Shown here: positions 23,681 through 31,190 of the stretch, piece by piece
Layout: each line of letters opens with the position of its first letter
Position numbering within the stretch: the stretch's first letter is position 1
Assembly: GCA_034432095.1 (NCBI GenBank)
Contig: DAOUCV010000066.1
Location: 1-53,922, forward strand
Reading direction: 5' to 3'
Source: DAOUCV01 sp034432095
GTDB lineage: Bacteria > Chloroflexota > Dehalococcoidia > Dehalococcoidales > UBA2162
DNA: 53,922 bases
Translations under genes and position numbers: made by a program
Notes under the pieces: generated by a model
Told to the model about the DNA's origin: nothing
Databases searched by the model: none
What the model saw: the letters and a program-made list of their open reading frames with translations, nothing else

Positions 23681-23777
23681 CGTAAAGGCACATATTGCAC
23701 CTGAACCACTAATAATCGGAGCCCTTGGGGCAGCGTTTTTTGCTCAAGAGCTAGCTAGAAAGGCAGCACCGGATTAG
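23679..23777 (+). pseudogene. C-terminal remnant of a BadF/HgdC-type ATPase activator
   Basis: Thirty-two codons ending in TAG read APEPLIIGALGAAFFAQELAR. The pattern EPxxxGALGAAxxA is the closing motif of the BadF/BadG/BcrA/HgdC activator family, the ATPases that drive 2-hydroxyacyl-CoA dehydratases and benzoyl-CoA reductases. The remainder of the gene is missing, replaced by the transposase tail on the other strand. It indicates that a radical dehydratase or benzoyl-CoA-reductase-type system was once encoded here or was carried in on mobile DNA. Confidence 0.6.
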
Positions 23778-24254
23778 TACGCAAGAAGACGATTCTTTAA
23801 GCCGCAAGTGACCAGGGCAACGCAACCTAGGTATGAATATTGAATTGCCTGAGAGTGTGCCTCATTGCCAGAAAAGCGGCCGAGCGCAGGATCACTCATC
23901 CCCGAGCGAAATGCGAGAGCCTTGACAGGTAACATTGCCGAAGATGTTGGAGCCATATATAATACCAGCGGACACTTGGAGTAGCGGAATAATTCCTGGC
24001 AAACCGCGGCAATACATGGCGTCTACTCCTATCAAATGAGGACCTTCACCAGGTATGCCGTGTATTGCACCTCGGACTTCGCCCCTCTTTGACGCCCTAT
24101 GGATAAAGAGATTTCGCTTCTTTCTTGGGGAGTCTAAGAGGGGCTAACGCCCCTCTTCAAATAAATCCTCCTTCCCTTATCAAGGGAAGGAGGTCGGGGG
24201 GATAGGTTACTAAACGACCCTATTGAGGAACGAGGGAAATGAAGGGTCTCTTTA
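23778..24254. repeat. Gene-poor stretch with two G/C-rich hairpins
   Basis: No complete gene. The minus strand between roughly 24110 and 23875 is open (containing HLIGVDAMYCRGLPGIIP) but I do not recognise it; it may be another fossil. Two hairpins follow: AAGAGGGGC/GCCCCTCTT (24136-24157, loop TAAC) and CCTCCTTCCCTT/AAGGGAAGGAGG (24167-24193, loop ATC), both perfect. Similar G-run hairpins occur at 39621 and 40733, so these look like a dispersed intergenic repeat. Confidence 0.5.
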
Positions 24255-24283
24255 TTGAATGGTTCATCTTTTAGTGGTATCAT
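24255..24283 (+). promoter_or_regulatory. Candidate promoter of the UroD-like/DUF169 pair
   Basis: TTGAAT at 24255-24260, a 17-bp spacer and TATCAT at 24278-24283, about 50 bases before the ATG at 24337. Each hexamer differs from consensus at one position. Confidence 0.5.
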
Positions 24284-24336
24284 TGCCTTTAAATAAACAC
24301 ATGCTAAATACAAACTAGATTAGGAGTGAAACAACT

Positions 24337-25713
24337 ATGATGATGCGAAGTATGGTGAACAGGCGAGTTAGCCTGCCCGATAACTGGGCACAACTAACTC
24401 CAGAGCAGAAACGGCAGTATAGACTTAATGCTTTCCTCAATCCGGAGGGTATCAATTTTGTCAGCCCGGAAGCCGAGAAAGCCTATAAGGTAAGGGCTAA
24501 GAGGCTGGTGGATGTCTATAACGTGCAGGAGCCGGATAGAGTCCCGGTCAACTTGCCTGTCGGCAACCTGCCACTCATTTCTTACGGAATCGACACGCAT
24601 ACCGCAATGTATGATTATGATAAAGCGGTCGAAGCTTGCCAGAAATTTAACGAGCAATACTCCGCTGAACTGGAATATTTTGCCAGCCCCTCTGCCATAC
24701 CTGGCAGAGTCCTAGACATTCTCGACTATAAGCTCTATATCTGGCCGGGGCACGGACTCCCTCAGGATGCGCCTGGTTTCCAGTTTGTCGAAGGCGAATA
24801 TATGAAGGCAGATGAATACGACGCTCTGATACGCGACCCTTCTGATTTCTGGTTGAGGACTCACCTACCCCGTATATTCGGCGCTCTTGAACCCTTCAGA
24901 ATGTTCCAGCCTCTGACCAATATGATAGAAATTGTTAGCATCGGGCAGTTTATGCCTTTAGCCATGCCGCAGGTACAGGATATGCTCAAGAAAATGCTCA
25001 AAGTCGGTAAAGAATACCAGAGAATGATGAAAATTGTAGGAGAGTTCGGCAGTATGAGACTTGCCCATGGGTTCCCGATGATGATGGGCGTCTTTTGTAA
25101 AGCCCCGTTTGATACCCTCGGAGACACCCTCAGAGGGACCCGAGGCATCATGCAGGACATGTTCCGCCGACCGGATAAACTGCTGGAAGCTCTGGACAAA
25201 ATAGCTGATATAACCATCAGTTCGGTCCTGAACTCTCCCAACATCGCCACAACCGTTATGGTAAGTTACCCCCTGCATAAAGGTGCCGATGGCTGGATGT
25301 CACAAAAGCAGTTCGAGACCTTCTACTGGCCGTCCCTGAAAAAAGTTATGGACGCCTTTATTCAAGAGGGTCTTATTCAGAGTCTATTTGCTGAGGGAAC
25401 TTTTGATAGCCGCCTTGAGACGGTGAACGAATTCCCCAAAGGCACGGTCAGCTGGTATTTTGACCAGACAGATATGTCCCGAGCAAAAAGGATTCTCGGT
25501 GATAAGTGTTGCATCCAAGGCAATGTGCCCTCCTCGCTGATAACTACCGGCTCACCCAAAGCTGTCAAAGAGTACTGTCGCAAGCTTATTGAAGTCTGTG
25601 GCAAAGGCGGTGGATATATCCTAGCAGCAGGTACCATTGCCGAAAATCCGAAACTGGAGAACTTGCGAGCTATGATGGAAGCCGCAAGAGAATACGGGGT
25701 CTATAAGAAATAA
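24337..25713 (+). CDS. Uroporphyrinogen-decarboxylase-like (URO-D family) protein
   Basis: 458 residues. The C-terminal two thirds follow the URO-D fold shared by HemE and the corrinoid methyltransferases MtaA and CmuA: RRPDKLLEALDKI, a later IQGNVPSSLITTGSPKAVKEYC and the closing PKLENLRAMMEAAREYG. The Zn ligands of MtaA-type enzymes (HxC and the Cys of GCxIP) are absent: the matching places read LFAEGTF and AAGTIAENP. True HemE is about 350 residues, so this is not the haem enzyme. Such divergent members are common in anaerobes; some relatives are demethylases, but this one has no assigned reaction. TAGGAG precedes the ATG, and a DUF169 gene follows after 49 bases. Confidence 0.75.
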   Translation: MMMRSMVNRRVSLPDNWAQLTPEQKRQYRLNAFLNPEGINFVSPEAEKAYKVRAKRLVDVYNVQEPDRVPVNLPVGNLPLISYGIDTHTAMYDYDKAVEACQKFNEQYSAELEYFASPSAIPGRVLDILDYKLYIWPGHGLPQDAPGFQFVEGEYMKADEYDALIRDPSDFWLRTHLPRIFGALEPFRMFQPLTNMIEIVSIGQFMPLAMPQVQDMLKKMLKVGKEYQRMMKIVGEFGSMRLAHGFPMMMGVFCKAPFDTLGDTLRGTRGIMQDMFRRPDKLLEALDKIADITISSVLNSPNIATTVMVSYPLHKGADGWMSQKQFETFYWPSLKKVMDAFIQEGLIQSLFAEGTFDSRLETVNEFPKGTVSWYFDQTDMSRAKRILGDKCCIQGNVPSSLITTGSPKAVKEYCRKLIEVCGKGGGYILAAGTIAENPKLENLRAMMEAAREYGVYKK

Positions 25714-25762
25714 TCCCCATACAATTCAGCAAAATGAATAGACAGCGGAGGAGGTCACGTTA

Positions 25763-26512
25763 ATGCCGACTTTGAAGGAATATAATAGCTATGGAGAGCA
25801 ACTCGAGAAGCTACTACTATTGAGGACTTCTCCAATAGCCGTAAAAATGCTGGAGAAAGAAGAAGATATTCCGGAGGGAGCCATCAGGCCAAAGAGAGAC
25901 CGCGGTTACCATCTTGCCCAGTGTCAGGCCTTTGCTATGTCACGCCGCCAGAGAGCCACCGTTGCCATGTTGAAAGAAGATAACTGGTGCTGGGCTCCTT
26001 TGATGGGCTATGGTCTGGTGGAAAACCCGCATGACCCTTTCGTTGATTCGCACGCTTATTTCCCCTGCCTGGAATACGGCAAGTATATCGGTATTGTCAC
26101 TGCACCCCTGAAGACAGCTAATTTCGAGCCTGACCTGGTGCTTATCTATTCTAACACCGCTCAACTGCGAACCATACTTACGGTGGTGAAATATCAGGAG
26201 AAGTCCCTGGTGAAGTCTGAATTTGACCCCATCGACTCCTGTATCTACTCCGTGGTGCCGGTACTATTAAATGGACAATATCGCATTACCCTGCCTGACC
26301 CTGGCGACTACGAACGGGCAATGGCGGGAGAAGATGAGATTATCTTCTCCGTGCCAAAGGATAAACTGGAAGGGCTGGTATCTGGGCTCAGGCAACTCGA
26401 AGAGAGGAAAGCCGGTTATACTCATCATACCATGGAGATGAGGCCAGATTTCCCTCGACCCGAGTTCTACAAAAGATTATTTAGAATGTGGGGGCTGGAT
26501 GTGGAGGACTGA
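25763..26512 (+). CDS. DUF169 family protein
   Basis: 249 residues. The opening LEKLLLLRTSPIAVKMLEKEEDIPEGA (15-41) and CQAFAMSRRQRATVAMLKEDNWCWAP (about 53-78) are DUF169 hallmarks, with conserved cysteines at about 53 and 75. DUF169 proteins occur widely in methanogens and anaerobic bacteria; function is unknown, and some lie beside corrinoid or methyl-transfer genes. GGAGGAGGTCACG precedes the ATG. It is downstream of the URO-D-like gene and probably co-transcribed. The cysteines could bind a metal or cofactor, but nothing in the sequence decides this. Confidence 0.8.
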   Translation: MPTLKEYNSYGEQLEKLLLLRTSPIAVKMLEKEEDIPEGAIRPKRDRGYHLAQCQAFAMSRRQRATVAMLKEDNWCWAPLMGYGLVENPHDPFVDSHAYFPCLEYGKYIGIVTAPLKTANFEPDLVLIYSNTAQLRTILTVVKYQEKSLVKSEFDPIDSCIYSVVPVLLNGQYRITLPDPGDYERAMAGEDEIIFSVPKDKLEGLVSGLRQLEERKAGYTHHTMEMRPDFPRPEFYKRLFRMWGLDVED

Positions 26513-26559
26513 GAGACTCAACTTAAAAGACCTCTGGAGACATAAATCAGGAGGGCTAA

Positions 26560-26703
26560 ATGGATAATTTTGAGTGGGCACAGGGCTACAAGCAACGGTT
26601 CGGCATCATTTACGTTGACTACGCTACGGGCAAGCGTACTCTTAAGGACTCGACCTACTGGTATCAAGATGTCATAGCCTCCAACGGGTCAGTTCTACTT
26701 TGA
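26560..26703 (+). pseudogene. C-terminal tail of a family 1 beta-glucosidase
   Basis: Forty-seven codons from an ATG to TGA. They begin MDNFEWAQGYKQRFGIIYVDY and go on with KRTLKDSTYWYQDVIASNG, which is the end of glycoside hydrolase family 1, including the NFEWxxGY motif whose Glu and Trp contact the sugar. The TENG nucleophile region and the whole barrel before it are missing. GGAGG lies five bases before the ATG, so the piece may be translated as a 47-residue peptide, but it cannot be an active glycosidase. It follows the DUF169 gene by 47 bases and converges on the MFS gene. Confidence 0.75.
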
Positions 26704-26716
26704 CCACCGACGGGGT

Positions 26717-27946
26717 CTACACAGGGGTTTCAATAGCTTTTGCCTTCCTCCACCCCTTCTCTTTCGTGAATGTTAAAGTAACCAGTGCTGGAATAGAAAG
26801 AGATGCCCAGAAGATAAAGGGCAATCCCGGATTGACACTGGCGAAGCTGTTACCCAGAGGAGGAGAAGCAACGCTGCCAAGCTGGGCAAGGGTGAAAACA
26901 ATACCCAAGGCTGTCCCCGAATATAAAGGCCCGACTCCATCCGATTCCAGCAACATGGCAGTAGTGACCGCCATAAAACCATCCATAAAAACGCCAGCCA
27001 GTACCATCAAAACCCATACGGCGATGCCTTCAACTACCGATAACAGACTCACACATACAATAGTAACCAGCAGTGCGGGATACAGTATTGCTTTCCTTGA
27101 CCCAAGTCTATCTGACAACAAGGACAGCGGGACAACACACATGGTACTAACTCCGTAGAAAGCAGCCAAAGTACCGTCAGCGCTGGCTGCTACCCATCCT
27201 TGTTCACGCAGATAGAGTGGCAGGTAGCCGGTCATTCCCATAATACAACTTGAACGGAACATCAAAGTGAATCCTATGAGCCACAGCGCCTTAACGCGAA
27301 TTAACCTTGAAAGCGCCTGGCGAACTGGCACGGCGCCAGAATACCCGGTAGTTGAATCAACCCGACGGGGTTCTCTACCAAACAGAAACCAGAGTATGCC
27401 TACGAAAACCGAAACAGTGCCATACAGAAACAGTACATTTCTCCAGCCGCCGAGTAATGGCGATAATATGGTGGCACTAATCATTGGCCCCAACATAAGT
27501 CCAAGACCCATACCCATAGCTGATATACCCATGGCTGTACCGAGTTTTCGACCTTTGAACCAGATACCGACTGTTTTGTTCACTGTGATTGGTACAGTCA
27601 GCCTTACGATACCATTGATGAAGGTGGTGACCATGAGGGTAAGGAAGTCAACTGATAGTCCTCTCAGTGCACCGGTTATTCCCACCAGCAAGCAAGACAC
27701 ACTCAGGACGAACTTCACCCCAAAGCGGTCGCTCAGAACTCCGGCAATTAAGCTCACAAAGACGCCAGCCAGACTGGTTATACCCCAGACACTCCCTATC
27801 TGCACCAGGCTTAAGCCCAAATCCTCTGATATCTCATTAAAGAGGGCTGGCATGCAGGAAAAGGGCATAGCCGCCACAAACGCCCCGGTGACGACTAATA
27901 GCGCTAGTAAATACCATCTATAGGTCGCCCCATGCTCATCCGACAT
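26717..27946 (-). CDS. Major facilitator superfamily transporter
   Basis: 409 residues with twelve likely membrane spans. Signature pieces are the loop 2-3 motif GVLSDRFGVK (about 69-78), a central cytoplasmic loop with FGREPRRVDSTTG (about 199-211) and the equivalent LLSDRLGSRKAIL in the second half (about 288-300). The architecture resembles the oxalate/formate- and monocarboxylate-type MFS carriers (FEWAG-like groups), so uptake of an organic acid for the neighbouring pathways is plausible. Substrate is not visible in the sequence. A promoter is present at 27990-28019. Confidence 0.85.
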   Translation of the reverse strand: MSDEHGATYRWYLLALLVVTGAFVAAMPFSCMPALFNEISEDLGLSLVQIGSVWGITSLAGVFVSLIAGVLSDRFGVKFVLSVSCLLVGITGALRGLSVDFLTLMVTTFINGIVRLTVPITVNKTVGIWFKGRKLGTAMGISAMGMGLGLMLGPMISATILSPLLGGWRNVLFLYGTVSVFVGILWFLFGREPRRVDSTTGYSGAVPVRQALSRLIRVKALWLIGFTLMFRSSCIMGMTGYLPLYLREQGWVAASADGTLAAFYGVSTMCVVPLSLLSDRLGSRKAILYPALLVTIVCVSLLSVVEGIAVWVLMVLAGVFMDGFMAVTTAMLLESDGVGPLYSGTALGIVFTLAQLGSVASPPLGNSFASVNPGLPFIFWASLSIPALVTLTFTKEKGWRKAKAIETPV

Positions 27947-27989
27947 TAAGTATCCTTGTTACTCCAATTATTATTGACACAACTTAGGA

Positions 27990-28019
27990 AGTATATTGCA
28001 TGATGCCAGACAGCGTCAA
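27990..28019 (-). promoter_or_regulatory. Promoter of the MFS gene
   Basis: On the minus strand TTGACG (28019-28014), an 18-bp spacer and TATACT (27995-27990). Transcription would start about 36 bases before the ATG at 27946. Confidence 0.55.
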
Positions 28020-28121
28020 TCTTGAGTGACGTTTGAAGTAGATAAGGTAGAAACCTCTAACTTCTACGACGCACCAAAATGCCGGACAATCGTCAGAACT
28101 TCAGAACGACCGCCAACCACC

Positions 28122-28150
28122 TTGACTATCGAACCGGCTGTTGTTAGAAT
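28122..28150 (+). promoter_or_regulatory. Promoter of the membrane protein/XRE pair
   Basis: TTGACT at 28122-28127, 17 bp, TAGAAT at 28145-28150. The gene starts at 28193, giving a leader of about 36 bases. Both hexamers are one base from consensus. Confidence 0.65.
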
Positions 28151-28192
28151 TAATTAACGTTAAAAAGAACTCACTATTTAAGGCGCAATCAT

Positions 28193-28795
28193 ATGAGGAC
28201 TGTTAAAGCTTTTATCGGTCTGGCTATTGCCGCACTGGTCGGTGCGTTAGTACTCATCTCGTTGAAAGCCTACTATGTGCTTGTGGCTGTGGTTGCCGGG
28301 CTTCTGATACTGGGTTATCGCGAGCTCTGGTCTTTGATAACCACCAGGAGCCTGCCGCCGCTTGATGAACGGGTAAAAGGAAACACCGGAAAGGCTATCC
28401 GGAATGGCTTTGTCTTCTTCGTGGCGGTTTCCATCTTCCTGATGCTCTTTCTTAGCGTAAGACAGACTGTAGAACTTGAATTGTTGCATGTTCTGGGTGG
28501 TCTATTCGTGGCAACCGGGTTGGTGTACCTGCTGTCTTATGTTTTCTATGACCGGGCAGAGCCCAATCTCGACGAAAGGAGGTCAAGAATGCTGAAGACC
28601 TTCTTGATGGTGGCTGGCATCTCAGTAGCAGTATTCATTCTGAGCGTTTTTCTCCACAATATGAGTAGCGGCTTGTTTGATATAGAGGAGGCAGTCTTTT
28701 TCACCATCGCCACAATAATTGCTCCGCTGGGACTGGTTGTCGGACTGATTGGCAGTCTTGTGGTTTTTATTAAGGGGTTGGTTGGTCACAAATAA
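28193..28795 (+). CDS. Multi-span membrane protein of the DUF2178-like type
   Basis: 200 residues with about six hydrophobic spans in three pairs (roughly 5-24, 27-46, 72-89, 96-116, 137-158, 169-196). Two cytoplasmic linkers carry a similar acidic-basic element, LDERVKGNTGKAIRNGF (59-75) and NLDERRSRMLKTF (about 126-138). Small proteins with a DER-x-x-x-I/N...KA motif next to a minimal XRE regulator form a recurring two-gene unit (DUF2178/DUF3796-like) in bacteria and archaea. The function is unknown; the pair may be a membrane-linked regulatory system. The XRE gene follows after 32 bases. Confidence 0.6.
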   Translation: MRTVKAFIGLAIAALVGALVLISLKAYYVLVAVVAGLLILGYRELWSLITTRSLPPLDERVKGNTGKAIRNGFVFFVAVSIFLMLFLSVRQTVELELLHVLGGLFVATGLVYLLSYVFYDRAEPNLDERRSRMLKTFLMVAGISVAVFILSVFLHNMSSGLFDIEEAVFFTIATIIAPLGLVVGLIGSLVVFIKGLVGHK

Positions 28796-28827
28796 CAGCC
28801 AAGACTGGTTGAGAGTTCGGTGAAACC

Positions 28828-29043
28828 ATGAAGACGAAGATGAAAGAATACCGTGCCAAACTCAACCTGACACAGGAAAAACTGGCTCAGATTGTTGGTG
28901 TCAGGCGAGAGACAATTATCTTCCTCGAACGGGGGAAGTATAATCCTTCACTGAGGTTAGCCAGCAAAGTGGCTAAGGCCCTGGGGGCTACGGTTGAAGA
29001 ACTATTCAGTTTTGATGATGAATATACCGGAAAAGGAACTTGA
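28828..29043 (+). CDS. Minimal XRE-family helix-turn-helix regulator
   Basis: 71 residues made almost wholly of a Cro/CI-type helix-turn-helix: LNLTQEKLAQIVGVRRETIIFLERGKYNPSLRLASKVAKAL. The second helix of the motif is GVRRETIIFLERG. These YozG-like regulators have no ligand domain and are often encoded beside a small membrane protein, as here. There is no strong ribosome-binding site, so translation may be coupled to the upstream gene. Likely targets are its own promoter (28122-28150) or the downstream lipoprotein gene; this is inference. Confidence 0.85.
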   Translation: MKTKMKEYRAKLNLTQEKLAQIVGVRRETIIFLERGKYNPSLRLASKVAKALGATVEELFSFDDEYTGKGT

Positions 29044-29133
29044 TGAAGATAAAATAACAGTTATATGTAGCCCCGATTGTCACTCTTAATCTTTATACTA
29101 TTTACTAGGCTATCTTGTTAAAGGAGAGACGTT

Positions 29134-29163
29134 ATGGTAAAATGCTCACCGGCAAGCAACTAG
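29134..29163 (+). other. Possible nine-codon leader ORF before the LRR lipoprotein
   Basis: AAAGGAGAG lies five bases before an ATG that opens MVKCSPASN and stops at 29161-29163. The lipoprotein ATG follows seven bases later and lacks a strong site of its own, so ribosomes loaded here may re-initiate on it. It could equally be a chance arrangement. Confidence 0.3.
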
Positions 29164-29170
29164 GCATAGG

Positions 29171-30967
29171 ATGTCCGTGCTCAAGAAGTGGATTCTCTTA
29201 GCTATCGTAGTAACGGCTCTCAGTCTTCCCGCCTGTGAGACGGCCCAAAAGACGACGGTCAGCCCGGGAGAAACTGTAGTGTTCCCTGACCGGAATCTTG
29301 AGGCGACGATTAGAAACACTATCAACAAGCCCAAAGGCACCATCTACGCCTCGGAACTTGAGGAACTGACCATACTTTTTCACTCGCTCATAAAAGTCAC
29401 TGACCCGCAGTTGGGGGAAGTAATAGTTAACCAGATTACTGACCTCGGCGGTCTGGAGTATTGTCCCAATCTTACCTGGCTTTACCTGGGCGGGAACCAG
29501 ATAAGCGACATCTCACCGCTTACCTCTCTCACCAAACTAAAGTGTTTGTTCCTCCCCGGCAACCGGATAAGTAACATTGAACCTCTGGCCTCACTCACTG
29601 ACCTTACTGTGCTGGACCTAACCAAGAATCAAATAAGTGATGTCTCACCATTAGCCTCCCTGACTAAACTAACCAAGCTGAAACTTGAGCAGAACCCGAT
29701 TACCGATTTATCACCACTGCGTTCTCTCGTTAACCTAACCGAGCTGTCGCTTTCGGGGGGCGAGATAAGCGACATATCGCCACTGGCATCCCTGACCAAC
29801 CTGAACTGGCTCAGCCTTAAACAGAGCCAGATAAGCGATGTCTCACCGCTAGCCTCACTCACTAACCTGAAGTGGCTCTTCCTTCATGAAAACGAGATAA
29901 CCGATGTTTCACCGCTAGCCTCCTTGACTAATCTCACCGGGCTCTATCTCCACCACAACCCGATAGGCGACCTTTCACCATTGAATCAATTGACTAACCT
30001 CTACTCACTCCAGCTTCTCGCCGACCAGAAGTTAGAGCCAGCCATAAGGACGGCTATCCGCAAGCCTCAGGGCCCCATCTACGGCTCCGAGTTAGGCAAC
30101 GTTACCAGCCTTTTTGCTACGGGCAGAGGAATTACTGACCTCGCCGGTCTGGAGTACTGCGCTAACCTCACAGTCCTCGACCTGAGTGGGAACCAGATAA
30201 GCGACGTGTCCACCATTTCCTCCCTCAGCAATTTGACGGAGCTATACCTCGAGGGGAACAAGATAAGCGATATCTCGCCACTCACCTCCCTCACCCAGCT
30301 AACCGTGCTTGGTCTGTCCGCTAATCCTGTAGTTGACTTTTCCCCGTTGACTTCGCTGACCAACCTCCGCAAGCTCTATCTTGGGACTGAGCCCTACCCC
30401 GGAATAAGCCAGACTGCCAACATCTCATCAGTAGCCTCCCTGCTGGCTTCCCTCCCCAACCTTGCTGAGCTCAGTTTGGTCGGGAACCGGATAGCTGACC
30501 TCTCACCTCTGGTTTCGGAGCTGATGGCGCTACCTAGTCTTGTTGCCCTGAACCTTGGTGGTAATCAAATAAGCGACGTCTCGCCACTGACTTCACTCCC
30601 TAACCTGACCATGCTTGACCTCCGGGAAAACGGAATAACCGATATCTCGGCATTGGCCTCCTTGACCAGTCTGACCTCGCTCAGTCTTAAGGGCAACCAG
30701 ATAAGCGATATTGCACCATTGTCCTCCCTCACTAGACTCACTCACCTTGACCTTAGCAAGACTCAGACTAGCAATATCTCAGCCCTCTCTGCCTTCACCA
30801 GCCTTACCGAACTCGACATCAGTATGAATAAGATAAGCGATCTCTCACCCCTGATGTCCCTGCCTAACCTCACCAAGCTAAACATTAGCGGGAACCCCCT
30901 CAGCGCAGAGTCAAGGGATGTCTACCTGCCCCAGCTTAGAGAGAAGAAGGTGCAGATTATCCTGTAG
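29171..30967 (+). CDS. Internalin-like leucine-rich-repeat lipoprotein
   Basis: 598 residues. The signal peptide ends in the lipobox SLPAC (Cys22), so the protein should be tethered outside the cell. Two blocks follow, each opened by a cap (NLEATIRNTINKPKGTIYASEL near 47-68 and KLEPAIRTAIRKPQGPIYGSEL near 291-312) and continuing in 22-residue SDS22-type repeats of the form LTxLxxLxLxxNxISDISPLxS. About seven repeats lie in the first block and ten to eleven in the second. Such repeats form a curved protein-binding surface. Partner unknown; adhesion or surface recognition is likely. The block duplication shows at DNA level as repeated segments between 29450 and 30890. Confidence 0.85.
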   Translation: MSVLKKWILLAIVVTALSLPACETAQKTTVSPGETVVFPDRNLEATIRNTINKPKGTIYASELEELTILFHSLIKVTDPQLGEVIVNQITDLGGLEYCPNLTWLYLGGNQISDISPLTSLTKLKCLFLPGNRISNIEPLASLTDLTVLDLTKNQISDVSPLASLTKLTKLKLEQNPITDLSPLRSLVNLTELSLSGGEISDISPLASLTNLNWLSLKQSQISDVSPLASLTNLKWLFLHENEITDVSPLASLTNLTGLYLHHNPIGDLSPLNQLTNLYSLQLLADQKLEPAIRTAIRKPQGPIYGSELGNVTSLFATGRGITDLAGLEYCANLTVLDLSGNQISDVSTISSLSNLTELYLEGNKISDISPLTSLTQLTVLGLSANPVVDFSPLTSLTNLRKLYLGTEPYPGISQTANISSVASLLASLPNLAELSLVGNRIADLSPLVSELMALPSLVALNLGGNQISDVSPLTSLPNLTMLDLRENGITDISALASLTSLTSLSLKGNQISDIAPLSSLTRLTHLDLSKTQTSNISALSAFTSLTELDISMNKISDLSPLMSLPNLTKLNISGNPLSAESRDVYLPQLREKKVQIIL

Positions 30968-31156
30968 ACACCAATCATCTTCGGCACCGGTGAAGTACTG
31001 GGGTATCGGCAATGAAATATTATTCATTTTTATGCCTTCAGAGCCGATAGTCAAGAGATAGACTGTTTATCAACCTCAATTAAAAAAGAATAATAAATTC
31101 TTCACTTCTCCAGTAAACCCAGCCGCAAAAGCATACCCCTAAAGTTCTCCCTGTGT

Positions 31157-31162
31157 TATAAT
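31157..31162 (+). promoter_or_regulatory. Possible -10 box for dnaE
   Basis: A perfect TATAAT lies 28 bases before the dnaE start codon. No recognisable -35 hexamer is at the proper distance, so this is tentative. The rest of 30968-31190 is A/T-rich and holds no gene I can see. Confidence 0.35.
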
Positions 31163-31190
31163 TAGTCAAACGCCGGGTCGGGAAGGTCTG

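Noticed and set aside
24337..25713. Haem-pathway uroporphyrinogen decarboxylase (hemE)
   Set aside because: It is about 100 residues too long, lacks the usual N-terminal HemE block, and has no haem genes around it.
29450..30900. CRISPR-like repeated DNA
   Set aside because: The repeats are in-frame 66-base units coding 22-residue leucine-rich repeats with no unique spacers of constant length, and no cas genes are near.
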